Shown here: positions 10,587 through 19,585 of the stretch, in pieces
How positions within the stretch are numbered: the stretch's first letter is position 1
Layout of the letters: every line of letters starts with the position of its first letter
Source of the DNA: Diplonema japonicum
Taxonomy: Eukaryota > Euglenozoa > Diplonemea > Diplonemida > Diplonemidae
NCBI GenBank assembly: GCA_964019335.1
Contig: OZ025686.1
Span: 372,001 to 436,000, forward strand
Length of the DNA: 64,000 nucleotides
Direction of reading: 5' to 3'
Position numbers and translations under genes: made by a program
Notes under the pieces: generated by a model
Told to the model about the DNA's origin: nothing
Database searches by the model: none
The model's input: only the letters and a program-made list of their open reading frames with translations

Positions 10587-12782
10587 CTACAAGGGACCAC
10601 TTCGTGTGGCCATGTGCTGCGCGTAAGGCTGGCGCACAGGGGTGAGGTGCGGGCGCGTCGTTTCGACAATGGAGCGGAGAGAATCCATCTCAGTGCGAAG
10701 GTCAAAAAGCTCCCGTTCTTTTGAAGTCAGCTGGGAGGCAAGCTGCTCGACGTGTTTGGCCGGGGAGTGCACAAAGTGTGCAGGGGACTGCGGGGCCTGC
10801 GACTGCCGCTGGTACTCCGGCGAATCAGGCGGTGGTGGCAGCTGCTGCTGAGGTTGCACAGGCCTTTGAGACATCAGCAACTCAAGTTTAGCTTCCAATT
10901 GATGACACTTGTTCTCTAGCTGTCTCTGTGACTCAGCTTTCCCCCGTTCATCTATCTTCTTATCAATATCCTTCTGCAACAGTTCCTCCAGTTGTCGCTT
11001 CTCTTTCCCATATTCCGCTTCCCGCTGCTTCATGGCCACCTGCAGCGCCGCTTTCTCTCGTTCTAGCACTTCTTGCTGTTGCATGTTGCCCTCTGTCGCC
11101 ATCCGCACGGCGCTCCCCAACCCGTCGCGCTGCCTTTCAACCTCTTGTCTTATAACATTGGTCTCTCGGTATTTGTTTTTGTAGATATCCAACTGCTGCG
11201 ACAGCAGTGTCACCTCCGAGTTGAGGATCGAGTTCGCCTCGCGAAGTTCATCCGTTGCCTTCTTCTCTCTCCTCACTCTCGCCTTCAACTCCGTCTTGTC
11301 GCTGTTCGCACGCTCCAAGACATTCAACACCTTATCTTGTTCTCTGATGATTGCCTCAAGCTTCTGTTTCGTAGTAGCATGTCGTCTCTCTTCCTTGCTG
11401 ACCCGCTTCGCTGCCGCTGCCACCTCCGCCTCCATCTCTAAAAGACTTTCCTGCATCTGTTTCACCTGCGTCACAGATGTCGTGTCTGCCTGCTGGTGCA
11501 ACCGCGACGCAGCTGCCATCGTTTGCAGCTGCCGTTGGTTCACCTTTAAAGACATGATCTCTTCTTTGAGAGACTGTATTTCCGAGTCTTTGGCGATGGA
11601 CTCTCTTTTGAGAATGAAGAGCTCCTGGTTATCAGGAGGGCTGAACGCGGGTGCAAGCGGTTGATGATTCGCAGAGATGGGTGTGTAGGGGATCACAGGA
11701 TTGGTTTGTTGAGAACTCAGGAAGTCCAGGTTGGGGGTGTGGTTCGGTGTAGGCTGCGACCTAGCGGTTTCGAGCTCCCTCCTCAGGCTGATGATCTCGT
11801 CGGCCATAGTGTGGGAAGAGGTTTCTTGTTTGCTGAGCTCTTCTTTGAGGTATCCTATCTCCGCAGACATTCTGTTCACGACTTCGCTGTTGCTGGGAAC
11901 GTGTGTTGGCACATGTGACCTTGCAGCAAGGTCGTCCCGTTCTGCTCTTACCATCTCGAGCTCTCTCATTATGTCGGTAAGCATTTTTGTATGTTCTGCC
12001 TCGACGTCCTTCGTCACAGATTTCTCAGTGGCCCTCACTTTCTCGCTGTAGCGCGTCTCTGCTTCTTGCATGTTGTTTGCGTTCCGCTCCCGTTCGGTCT
12101 CCACCACCTCGCGCAGCACCTGCACCTCCGACTCCTGCATCGCGTAGTCCCGTTCTAGTTCGACGTATTTCTTTTTGAATTCTTCAAGCTTCTCATTCTG
12201 TATCCGCAGATCCTCAATCAGCCCTGCCTTCTCTTTTGCTGCCTGGATCACAGAGGACGACAAGTCGTTGATCTCTGTTTTCGTGTTTGCAGGTACCGTA
12301 TCCTCGAGAGCTGCTCTGTTACGCTCCCACGCTTCGCGGTGTGTGTTGAACTCCGTCCGCTCCTTCGAGAAGAGCATCCGCTGTTGATACAGGGCTTGGT
12401 TCAGTTTCTCGTTCTCGGCTTGCGAGGATTCCAAAGCCTTTTGCAGGTTCTGAAGGTTCATTTTTGTTTCACGGAACTCGAGAAGCAGGGTGCGTGCTCT
12501 CTCTCTGGCAGCCAGCTCTGTCGCGTTGGTGTCGCCTGTGACCTCACTGGCAACCCCCATGCCTGGGCTCGCCTCCATAGGGTGTTGGTAACCCATGCTA
12601 AAACCAGGGTGATGGTGATGATGGTGGTGGTGATGATGCTGGTGATGATGGTGGTGGTGATGCATGTAAGGAGGGTAATATCCGCCCCTATACCCACCAC
12701 CCTCTGAGGTCGCTGTTTCTGTCTCGGTCTCCGTCTCACTATCCGACTCGGACGTACTCTCTGTAGCCATGCTGCGCGGCAT
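10587..12782 (-). CDS. Long coiled-coil protein with poly-histidine tract
   Basis: 731 residues starting MPRSMATEST, chosen because a pyrimidine-rich CAG acceptor lies only 12 bases upstream; the in-frame upstream extension is translation of that acceptor. The first 25 residues are acidic Ser/Glu/Thr. Residues ~40-65 have a His run (17 His interrupted by one Gln) between Tyr/Gly/Pro-rich flanks. From ~90 to ~640 the protein is almost continuous coiled coil with short breaks (for example a Pro/Asn-rich linker around TPNHTPNLDFLSS). A Pro/Gln region (PQQQLPPPPDSPEY) and a last short coiled coil follow. Likely a cytoskeletal, basal-body or flagellar structural protein, by architecture only. Confidence 0.85.
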   Translation of the reverse strand: MPRSMATESTSESDSETETETETATSEGGGYRGGYYPPYMHHHHHHHQHHHHHHHHHHPGFSMGYQHPMEASPGMGVASEVTGDTNATELAARERARTLLLEFRETKMNLQNLQKALESSQAENEKLNQALYQQRMLFSKERTEFNTHREAWERNRAALEDTVPANTKTEINDLSSSVIQAAKEKAGLIEDLRIQNEKLEEFKKKYVELERDYAMQESEVQVLREVVETERERNANNMQEAETRYSEKVRATEKSVTKDVEAEHTKMLTDIMRELEMVRAERDDLAARSHVPTHVPSNSEVVNRMSAEIGYLKEELSKQETSSHTMADEIISLRRELETARSQPTPNHTPNLDFLSSQQTNPVIPYTPISANHQPLAPAFSPPDNQELFILKRESIAKDSEIQSLKEEIMSLKVNQRQLQTMAAASRLHQQADTTSVTQVKQMQESLLEMEAEVAAAAKRVSKEERRHATTKQKLEAIIREQDKVLNVLERANSDKTELKARVRREKKATDELREANSILNSEVTLLSQQLDIYKNKYRETNVIRQEVERQRDGLGSAVRMATEGNMQQQEVLEREKAALQVAMKQREAEYGKEKRQLEELLQKDIDKKIDERGKAESQRQLENKCHQLEAKLELLMSQRPVQPQQQLPPPPDSPEYQRQSQAPQSPAHFVHSPAKHVEQLASQLTSKERELFDLRTEMDSLRSIVETTRPHLTPVRQPYAQHMATRSGPL

Positions 12783-12825
12783 CTTGTCTTCTGCCTGTGG
12801 TGGATAAAGGATGGGGAAAAAAAAG
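12783..12825 (-). promoter_or_regulatory. Probable spliced-leader (or 5'UTR) acceptor
   Basis: Reading on the minus strand: a pyrimidine tract of T and C, then CACAG at 12799-12795, then a 12-nt leader and the ATG at 12782. This looks like a trans-splice acceptor. A 5'UTR cis-intron is the alternative. Confidence 0.5.
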
Positions 12826-13337
12826 AAAATTCGATAAAGTTTCATTGTGCATGGGGGTGCTCGCTGTTGAAGAAAAGAAAACAAGAAAAACAATTAAAGA
12901 AAGAAGGAAAAAAAAGAAGGCTGTGTCCTATTGACAAGAAAAGGGGAATTAGGGGCAAGAAAGGACAAGAGAAACTAAGGGGGGGATATCATGCAGATAA
13001 GAAGGACATAAAGAAGAAGAAAAAACCTTTGAAGAATAAGAACCTTTCAGAAAGAAAGGGGTTAAGGAAAAAGGTTTTTTTCTTCTTCCTTTCGTTCTCC
13101 TTCTTTCTTCTCCCCGCCCTTAGTTTCGAAGATTTGCACCCTTTTTCTTCCCGGGGAATTTCAAGATAAACACAATGAAGACACTTTCCATCAACGAAGA
13201 TGGAGACGAAGAAACGATTGTTTGGTACTTTGCACGCCAAACAAAGAAAAGGTGCATAAAAGATAGGGGAAAAAAAAGAAAGCAATAGAAAATCACTCAA
13301 GATAAGACAAGAAGAAAAAAAGAAAAGAAATCTATAG
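12826..13337. other. Intergenic, no supported gene
   Basis: A/G-rich with poly-A pieces. A short plus-strand frame at 13174-13287 starting MKTLSINEDGDEE has no support and runs against the array direction. No RNA gene recognised. Confidence 0.4.
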
Positions 13338-13363
13338 GAGTTAAAGGAGGCCGTGTTGGCGCC
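13338..13363 (-). repeat. Short repeat G, copy 1 (second copy at 60270)
   Basis: GAGTTAAAGGAGGCC plus a GTGTTGGCG(..)GCCC segment is shared with 60270-60302. It lies just downstream of the family-F RNA copy on the minus strand. Function unknown. Confidence 0.5.
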
Positions 13364-13374
13364 CTGCACAAGAA

Positions 13375-13426
13375 CTGTCTACTTGACTACAGGGGGCGCA
13401 CCTCGGCCGAGTTGTAGCTTCTTCTG
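13375..13426 (-). ncRNA. Family F small RNA, copy 1 (putative AGA-box H/ACA-like)
   Basis: 52 nt, ~88% identical to 34625-34676 although neighbouring sequence is unrelated. On the minus strand CTACA (5') can pair with TGTAG (3') around a self-complementary CTCGGCCGAG. The conserved 3' end AGACAG is AGA plus three bases, the arrangement used by euglenozoan single-hairpin pseudouridine guides. It is shorter than usual, so class is uncertain. Confidence 0.4.
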
Positions 13427-13789
13427 CGTAAAGAAAGAAAACAACTTTTTTTTGTTCCATTTGATTGGATGTATTTGGTATTGAGAGGGAATAAATGGGG
13501 GGGGGGGTGGAAGGGGGAATTTTTTACTGCTGCTTCATTTTTTTCTCTTTTTCTCTCTCTTCTACTCGCCCTCTTTTTTTCTCCCTTCTATTCTTTTGTG
13601 CGGCTTCGTGTAAATCGAAAACCGAAAAAAAAAAGAAAGGAAAAAAGAAATACAACCTCTTATTCGATACTGAATGACCAAGGGAGCAAGAAAGAAGAAT
13701 TAAGGAAAATAGCACAGAACAGTAATAAAATTTAAAAAAAAAAAAAAGAAAAAAAAAAGAAAAAAAAACAAAGAAAGTCGTTCAATTGG

Positions 13790-13852
13790 GGAAGACGCGC
13801 GCCCCGCGTCCTCCGGGTGTTTCACTGTTCAAAATCCCGGTGTCGGTTTTTT
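13790..13852. ncRNA. GC-rich double hairpin with T6 end, possible small RNA
   Basis: Arms 13790-13799 and 13805-13814 form a 10-position stem with one mismatch and a 5-nt loop. CCGGG at 13813-13817 can pair with CCCGG at 13836-13840. A T6 run (13847-13852) follows, like a Pol III terminator on the plus strand. It stands alone in AT-rich spacer. A B-box-like GTTCAAAATC is present but has one base too many and no A box is seen, so it is not a tRNA. Confidence 0.3.
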
Positions 13853-13888
13853 CTTCCTTTAGGTACACCGCTAAGTGGGAAAAATTAC

Positions 13889-15040
13889 CTAAGGTACCTT
13901 TGCCCTGATGTCTTGAGGCATCTTCCGAATATGAAGATACTCTCTGCATGCGCCGTTTCTGTCACAACTAAGTGAATTTTTCGATTCCGTGAAATCGGGA
14001 GAACTGTGGTCTTGGTGTCTGATCTTCCACCACTTCTGATAAACATATTTGACACCCGATGCAACCGATTTGGCAACGTGTGCTGTGGCTGTGTTGCAAT
14101 GCCCATTGTTATCGAGATTCCTCCAGACAACCAAATCGCCCAGGCGAGGTTTGAAGTCTTTACCCAGTAAAGGGAAGCTTGTCTCGCCTCCTTCCGGCTC
14201 GGAAAGATAGATCAGTATGGTATAGATCCGATCGTCATACTCCACACCAAGAGGGTTGATCATGCAATCCGTGTGCACATGGTACCACTCATCCTTCTCG
14301 TACTGGAGCAGCTGTGCGTAATATGCCTTGTTCAAAGGGAGCCCTGTCTTGTTAATGACCCTCGCTTCAATGAGATCGACTATCTTAGAGTCTGTCCTGT
14401 ATGATACCACCGAACGTGAAACATTTAGGAACGATCTCATCCGCATCACGTTTTTTTTCGTTGCAGACTTTGCTCTCAAACACCAAGACGTCACAGCACC
14501 TGTGTCCTGTTCGATGAAGTCAGATTTTGTGAGGACTCCTGCAGAGATCATCATGTCCACGTAACTCAAGTTGCTTTTGGTCATTTGGGGTTCAACACGC
14601 CACCTGTGGTCGAAGCACAATGCCCCTTCCAAGTAGTATGAGGAGTACGCGGAATCGTAGATCTGTGTCAGAAGTGAGGCTTCTTCTTCGTTGAGGAAGT
14701 TATTTATCTGGTAAACGTCTGCATCACCAGTAACTGGAACGCGATACGGTTCGAGTTTGTCTTGTACAGTTTTTATTATATCTGTCCACTTCCCCACTGA
14801 CTCTTTGTCTCCATGAGGGTAGGCTAGTTGTGCTAGACGGTGCGCTTCCCATGGGTCTCCTGCATTTGCGGCCTTGGCCGCGAGCAGGAGAGTCGTTTTC
14901 CACTCTGCTTTGGTCATCTTTTTCGGTAACAGAATTGGAGCTATCACCGCACACAACAGTACTACGACCCCTGCCAGCACACTTAAAGGAAGCAGCTTGC
15001 TGCTGCTCGCTTTTTCCTTCTGGACTTTTTGCTTCGCCAT
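13889..15040 (-). CDS. Prolyl 4-hydroxylase-like 2-oxoglutarate/Fe(II) dioxygenase, membrane-anchored
   Basis: 383 residues. A type II anchor (LLPLSVLAGVVVLLCAVIAP, ~residues 16-36) after a short Lys-rich cytosolic tail places the enzyme in the ER/Golgi lumen. The P4Hc-type double-stranded beta-helix occupies ~110-345. Iron ligands are the His and Asp of YHVHTD and the distal His of TATAHVAKSV. The 2-oxoglutarate-binding basic residue is probably the Lys in GVKYVYQKWW. GGETSFPLL and GDLVVWRN are standard family blocks. An unusual insert (LSYVDMMISAGVLTKSDF) precedes the core. Predicted reaction: peptidyl-proline hydroxylation. The ATG is 9 bases after a TTTCGCAG acceptor. Confidence 0.88.
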   Translation of the reverse strand: MAKQKVQKEKASSSKLLPLSVLAGVVVLLCAVIAPILLPKKMTKAEWKTTLLLAAKAANAGDPWEAHRLAQLAYPHGDKESVGKWTDIIKTVQDKLEPYRVPVTGDADVYQINNFLNEEEASLLTQIYDSAYSSYYLEGALCFDHRWRVEPQMTKSNLSYVDMMISAGVLTKSDFIEQDTGAVTSWCLRAKSATKKNVMRMRSFLNVSRSVVSYRTDSKIVDLIEARVINKTGLPLNKAYYAQLLQYEKDEWYHVHTDCMINPLGVEYDDRIYTILIYLSEPEGGETSFPLLGKDFKPRLGDLVVWRNLDNNGHCNTATAHVAKSVASGVKYVYQKWWKIRHQDHSSPDFTESKNSLSCDRNGACREYLHIRKMPQDIRAKVP

Positions 15041-15060
15041 GTTTCAATTCTGCGAAACCG
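15041..15060 (-). promoter_or_regulatory. Probable spliced-leader acceptor of the dioxygenase gene
   Basis: Minus strand reads GGTTTCGCAG (CAG at 15052-15050) and then a 9-nt leader to the ATG. Further upstream is a run of about 20 G on the gene strand. Confidence 0.45.
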
Positions 15061-15191
15061 GGGTTTGCCTTCCCCCCCCCCCCCCCCCCCAACGGTATGT
15101 GCTTGTAATAAATACACTGTACTGTGAATGATCGAAACGTAATATATTTGTCATGTCTCCGTGTAATGATCGTCGTCCCCAAGGGAGGTAT

Positions 15192-15669
15192 CTAACGCCT
15201 CGCGGCACCGGTCTTCTTAAGGTTGTGGAGGCCACCCATGTTCATGTCCCTAAGCATGTCGAAGGTCACGTCATCAACCTCAATACCGTCCATGATGGCC
15301 TGGTCAACGATCGACACCTGTGGTGGGGTTTTAATATTATTATTTTTTGTTGTGCGATATACCTCAGGCACGAAGTCCATGCGCCTCTCACGCTCCTCCT
15401 CCTGAAGCTTCAGAGAGATGCCACGGACGGGGCCACGGGCAATGCGCTTCATCAGGTGGGTGGTGAAACCGGAGATCTTGTTCCTGAGACGCTTGGAGGG
15501 GATCATGGACACCTCAACGATCACCTGTTTGGTTCCTTGTAAAATCTTCACGAAAAAAAAAAGAACGCACCTTCTTGTTGGTGTGGAAGTCCCTGTTCAG
15601 CTTGGTGTAGTACTTCTCAACAATAAGTTTCGCTGCCTTCTTCACGGTCTTGGTACGAACCTTACCCAT
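15192..15669 (-). CDS. RPS17: 40S ribosomal protein eS17, 3 exons
   Basis: Cytosolic small-subunit protein. Exons 15669-15571, 15524-15363 and 15317-15192 give 128 residues (family ~130-135). Introns of 46 nt (GTGCGTTC...ACAG) and 45 nt (GTATATCG...CACAG) both fall in phase 0. Translation opens [20 protein letters not shown] and continues through [50 protein letters not shown] and MDFVPE, all eS17 hallmarks. The C-terminal exon ([21 protein letters not shown]) is more divergent, as is usual for this protein. Confidence 0.96.
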
Positions 15670-16080
15670 TTTTTTTTTTCTTTCTTGACCTAGCCGCGTT
15701 TCATCTTTTTCTGTTTATCTGGTGGTTCTCGCGACTGTACTCCAAGCAAGAAAAAGAAGAAACACAAAAAGGAACATATCTTAAAAAAAAATCGGGAGGG
15801 GAACGGGGTGTCAAGTGAAGAGGGGGAAAAGCCGTTAGTACCGTTTTGAGAAGACCTTGCGGGAAAAATCCCCTGCTGGTCCCTTTGGTCTATTTCCGGA
15901 ACAAAGAAAAGTGGACTGGGGCTTTAGTTTTAAAGTTGTACATTTCCACATGTACCTAACCATAAACAGAAGCAAAAGAAAAAAGAAAAGACAATACAGG
16001 TTCCACTTACAAGCATGTTTTTTTTTTGTATTCACCCCTTTTCAGGTTTGCACTGCAGCGGATTTTGGAGAAATAAAAAG
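15670..16080. other. Intergenic, no gene seen
   Basis: Mixed AT-rich spacer between the eS17 start and tRNA-Ala. I see no coding frame or guide-RNA boxes. Confidence 0.4.
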
Positions 16081-16152
16081 TGGACATTGAGGGGTTCGAA
16101 CCCTCGACCTCCCGTATGCAGAACGGGCGCTCTACCACTGAGCTAAACGCCC
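16081..16152 (-). tRNA. tRNA-Ala(UGC) with C at position 33
   Basis: 72-nt cloverleaf starting GGGCGTTTAGCTCAGTGG. The acceptor stem carries G3:U70, the alanine identity pair, and discriminator A73. The anticodon stem is CCCGT/ACGGG with loop TCTGCAT, so the anticodon is UGC but position 33 is C instead of the near-universal U. A T5 run follows as Pol III terminator. There is no intron. A Cys(GCA) reading would need a shifted loop and is contradicted by stem length and G3:U70. Confidence 0.88.
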
Positions 16153-16214
16153 AACACGTTCACATCCGGTGTGGTGCACATGATGGAACATATATATTTC
16201 TCGCTGTTTGTTAT

Positions 16215-16772
16215 TCAATCGTCTCTCTTTTCTATGACACCGGAAATCCATTCGATTCCCTCCTGCAAACCGATCCCTCGCCGGGCGTCACTTGGGCTGT
16301 TTAAGTGAACGTAAATTTTGTTGTTCTCTCCATACAAAATTTGGAATGTTCGGTCATGAGCAATTTCCATGAGGTCGAGTTGTTCTACGACATCCTTTCG
16401 TTGGTGTTGAATAAATAAATGTTCTAAGACATACCTGTGGGGACAATGCTCCTGCAACATCCATTTTGTTTGCGAAGAACAAAATAGGAACACCAGCCAG
16501 ATCTGTATTATAAAATGTACATTTGAAATGTTCAAGCTCAACACACCTTTGTGCTCAAGCAAGATTTGCAATTCATCCTTCACGCAACACATTCTTATTT
16601 TATCGCTTGTGTCGATAACAAAAATTACGCCTTGTACCGTTTGATAGTAATGCGACCACAGCTGCCTGAACTTCTTTGCACCCCCCATGTCGAAAACGGT
16701 AAAATTAACCTTTCCTTTTGAGAATTGCTCCACACTGTATCCAACAGTCGGTTCGAGGTGATCAGTCCGTGC
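16215..16772 (-). CDS. ARL6/BBS3-like small GTPase, 5' end missing
   Basis: Three exons are visible: 16772-16547, 16502-16435 and 16394-16215, with introns of 44 and 40 nt (GTGTGT...ACAG; GTATGT...AAAG). They encode 157 residues: TVGYSVEQF (switch I), FTVFDMGGAKKFRQLW (switch II), FVIDTSD, FFANKMDVAGALSP (NKxD) and GLQEGIEWISGVIE. These align with ARL6, which recruits the BBSome to ciliary membranes. Exon 1 starts after a TTTCTTGCAG acceptor. The upstream exon with the P-loop (GxxxxGKT, ~50 residues) is not found between here and 24.6 kb, and the first downstream ATG lies after switch I. It is a broken gene, a scaffolding error, or has a very remote first exon. Confidence 0.8.
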   Translation of the reverse strand, partial: ARTDHLEPTVGYSVEQFSKGKVNFTVFDMGGAKKFRQLWSHYYQTVQGVIFVIDTSDKIRMCCVKDELQILLEHKGVLSLNISNVHFIIQIWLVFLFCSSQTKWMLQEHCPHRYVLEHLFIQHQRKDVVEQLDLMEIAHDRTFQILYGENNKIYVHLNSPSDARRGIGLQEGIEWISGVIEKRDD

Positions 16773-16942
16773 CTGCAAGAAAAAAAAAAGATATGGAGTG
16801 CAATATGGCGCACTCAAAGACATAAACAGCTGCTGATGTGTCAAAGGGTTAACCCTGAGACAGAAAAAAATTCGAGTTGAAATTCTTTGAATCAAGCACT
16901 AAGAAACCCAGGCCTAACAGGACCCAGCAGAGCTAAAAAATA

Positions 16943-16959
16943 TGCCACCACCTGGGATT

Positions 16960-17008
<49 letters not shown>

Positions 17009-17015
17009 AAGCGGC
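16943..17015 (-). tRNA. tRNA-Phe(GAA)
   Basis: 73-nt cloverleaf beginning GCCGCTTTAGCTCAGTTGGG. The anticodon stem CAGA/TCTG has loop CTGAAGA, giving GAA. The T arm contains GGTTCAATCC. Discriminator A and a T6 run follow. No intron. Confidence 0.95.
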
Positions 17016-17489
17016 TTACATTTTTTTAAATAATAATAATAATATAATAATAATATCTGTTCCACTGCCGGGTCGGGAGCATCAGAGAAGGTTTGAAAAG
17101 GATAAAAGGAAAATGGGAAAAGGAAGAAAAAATCAACAAAGCTGAGTTGAAAAGCAGAGCTCGAGAAATCAAAAATCAAAGTGAAGGTATCATGAGCCTT
17201 TCGCCCAAGAAGAGAACAAACAGCACCATAGGTAGGGGGGGTTTAGCACTCCCCCTCCTTCTGGTCTTTTTTTTTTCTTTAAAAAAAAAAGCTTCTGTGT
17301 GGCCAATTACCAACAGAGAGGAGCGGTGAGTACTGGGACACTGTCCTTCAAGATCCTTTTATCATTTCTTTTTTCTCTCCCTCTTCATTCCCTCCCACCC
17401 TTATTAATATTACCCCTTTCCTTATTGTTTCACCCCTTTTTATTGAACGCCGAGGGCCCACCCAGTCTGGTTCTCGCCCCCTAATAAAT
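17016..17489. other. AT-rich spacer in the tRNA/retroelement island
   Basis: Starts with an AAT/ATA microsatellite (17025-17056). No coding frame is supported and the ARL6 P-loop exon was looked for here and not found. The right part may be 3'UTR of the minus-strand LINE (see next entry). Confidence 0.35.
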
Positions 17490-18976
17490 TCCTTTGACTG
17501 GGCGTCCTTGGCCAACTCCGCACATTCCCCGCCAACAGCGCATCCTCCTCAAAAGGTAGGATCGTCTTAAGGATTTCGGGGCGACCATTGCTTAAACCAG
17601 CACGAGACCGTCCCCTTGCTGGATTTGTTGGGTCGGTGGGGCACTAGATAATTAAAACATAAAATGAAAAGAAAAGGGGAAGAGAGAGGAATAGCAACAG
17701 AAAAGATCTTGACTTTGAAGGGGGACCCCTTGACACCTTCTACGATAACTCTTGCTGTCCTGGACTCCAGGAAGGAGGTAACCCACTTGGTGTAGGCTGC
17801 AGGGAAGCGCTTCTGCGTCATCTTCTGTATCAGGGCTTTGTGGTTGACTCTGTCGAACGCCTTCGAAAAGTCGAAGAGTATGGTGAGGCTGGCCTCTTTT
17901 ACGTCCGCATCTCTCTTCGTCGCTACGTGTTGCACGATGGCAGCGACTTGCTCTTCGGTGGACCTCCCCTTCCTGAACCCGGCTTGGGCGGGGTGAAGTC
18001 CTTCAACCGTCGTCGTTGGGGAGTCGAGGAGGAACGTTACGCGGGCCTCAACCATCCTTTCCATGAGTTTACCTAGGCAGCTTGTCAGGCTGATGGGGCG
18101 GTAGGACTCAATCTCCGTGGGGTCTTTGCCTGGCTTCGGAATCGGGACGACCAACGCCTGTTTCCACGTGTCCGGGACTTGTCCAGGAGAGGTTGAACAG
18201 TTGTAGTATGACGCCTTGAGACACCCCACCCAGACGCGTCAGCATCGCGTTGAAGACACCGTCTTCGCCAGCAGCGCTTTTCGAGTTCGTCCTGTGCAGT
18301 TGCCTTGTCAGTTCGTCCATGGTGAAGCAGCCCGTCCCGCCCTCGAAGGGTCCCTGTGTCCGCCCAGACGTGTCGAGTCCGGGTACTGTGTCGTCTCCGC
18401 AGATCGTCTCGTAATATCGTCCGAGGCGATCGGCCTTTGCTTTGTTGCCAGTGAGCAGAGAGCTACCTTGCTGAAGGGGGGGCATCGGTGGTCTCCAGGA
18501 CCTGCCGTCGAGTTCTTTAACTGCTTTGAATGCCGAAGGTAGGTTCTTAGAGGAGCAGAATTTGGAGCAAAGGCTCTTCCAGGACTTCTCTTTGGACATC
18601 CTTACCGTTTCGTTGACAGTTTTGTTGAGGTCAGCCAGTTCGTCGTGTTCGTCAGATTCGCCTCTGAGGATGGCATTCCTGAGAGTGTCCCTGGCTTCAA
18701 AGGCTGCGTCGAGTTCGCTGTCCCACCAGGGTTTCCTCGCAGGGAAGCACCCGTGTCGAGGTATGTGTCGCGCAGCGGCTTCGCTTAGGGCTTCCTGAAT
18801 CCTCCTAGCAAAAGTCGTGACCTGTTTGCATCCTTCCAGTCCCCGCAGCTTCCCGTCCACAAAGGGAAAGCCTTCCAGTCAGCCTTTCGGAAGTTGTAAA
18901 GCTCAGGCGTGTACGTTCTCCTCGTTGGCCTCGGAAAGGGGACTTCAAACTGAAGAGGCGTCCCTGTCCCGGCCAC
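17425..18976 (-). mobile_element. Non-LTR retrotransposon fragment (LINE), truncated and rearranged
   Basis: The minus strand encodes, over two frames, the end of the linker after the endonuclease (YTPELYNFRKADWKAFPLW), then KAFKAVKELDG-type spacer. The start of the reverse transcriptase follows: NSKSAAGEDGVFNAMLTRLG, WKQALVVPIPKPGKDPTEIESYRPISLTS (frame change near 18190), AGFRKGRSTEEQ and FDFSKAFDRVNHKAL. The frame ends at 17567 before the YxDD motif, after an AT-rich piece (~17640-17720) that does not look like RT. It is therefore inactive: 5'-truncated, frame-shifted and internally deleted. A polyadenylation-like AATAAA on the element strand near 17440 may mark the 3'UTR; the left edge is approximate. 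Confidence 0.85.
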
Positions 18977-19064
18977 GTCTTCCGTCCCTCTCTCTCACCC
19001 TCTCCTCGCCCTTATCCCTCTCTCTGTCCTTCCCTCTGTCTCTGTCTCTGTCTCTGATACTCAT

Positions 19065-19096
<32 letters not shown>
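18977..19096. repeat. TC/TG microsatellite and poly-T
   Basis: CTCT and TCTGTC repeats, then a T run of about 30 (from 19066). It lies at the 5' truncation edge of the minus-strand LINE. Confidence 0.6.
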
Positions 19097-19097
<1 letters not shown>

Positions 19098-19173
19098 TGG
19101 CTTACAACTTTAATCCACACACTCCTCAAACTGATATGACAGTGGTGAGGTTTTTGCTAGCAACTCGAAAAAA

Positions 19174-19245
19174 TTCCGGCACGGGGAATTGAACCCCGGT
19201 CTCCTGGGTGAGAGCCAGGTGTTCTAACCACTATACTATGCCGGA
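19174..19245 (-). tRNA. tRNA-Glu(CUC), copy 1
   Basis: 72-nt cloverleaf beginning TCCGGCATAGTATAGTGG. Anticodon loop CTCTCAC gives CUC. The T arm is GGGGTTCAATTCCCC. A T6 run follows. It is identical to the copy at 19990-20061. Confidence 0.95.
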
Positions 19246-19585
19246 TGTTGTAAATACTTCGCGCGATGTACGGCAACGATGCTCCAGGCCATCACAGCCT
19301 CGTGAGGGCAACCTCAGCAACCCAGCACTCGAGGACACACAGCCCACACGATATGCCTTGACAATCAATATCAACCATAAGCACTTGTAACCTGTAATGC
19401 CCCACCCTTTCAAATCTGACTGACGTTAAATAAAACAACAAATTTAGTGAAAATAGATCCGATTTTCACTTGTGGTGGCATGTTTAACTCGTTGATGTTA
19501 CTTCACTCGCTTCGCTCGTGAAGTAGACATTCATGACTGACTCATATGCCCACTTCGTCACTCTTGACTTTTTTATTTTCTAGAA
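19246..19585. other. Spacer between tRNA-Glu copy 1 and the piggyBac-like remnant
   Basis: No gene seen. It contains a short direct/inverted TCACTCGCTTCGCTCGTGA palindrome around 19503-19521. Confidence 0.35.

Noticed and set aside
13174-13287. Plus-strand 37-codon frame starting MKTLSINEDGDEE
   Set aside because: Short, against the array direction, ends in Lys-rich homopolymer; no independent support.
13815-13845. tRNA T-arm/B box (GTTCAAAATCC) near 13828
   Set aside because: One base too long for a B box and no A box or cloverleaf.
16081-16152. Reading this tRNA as Cys(GCA)
   Set aside because: Would need a shifted anticodon loop; stem geometry and G3:U70 support Ala(UGC).
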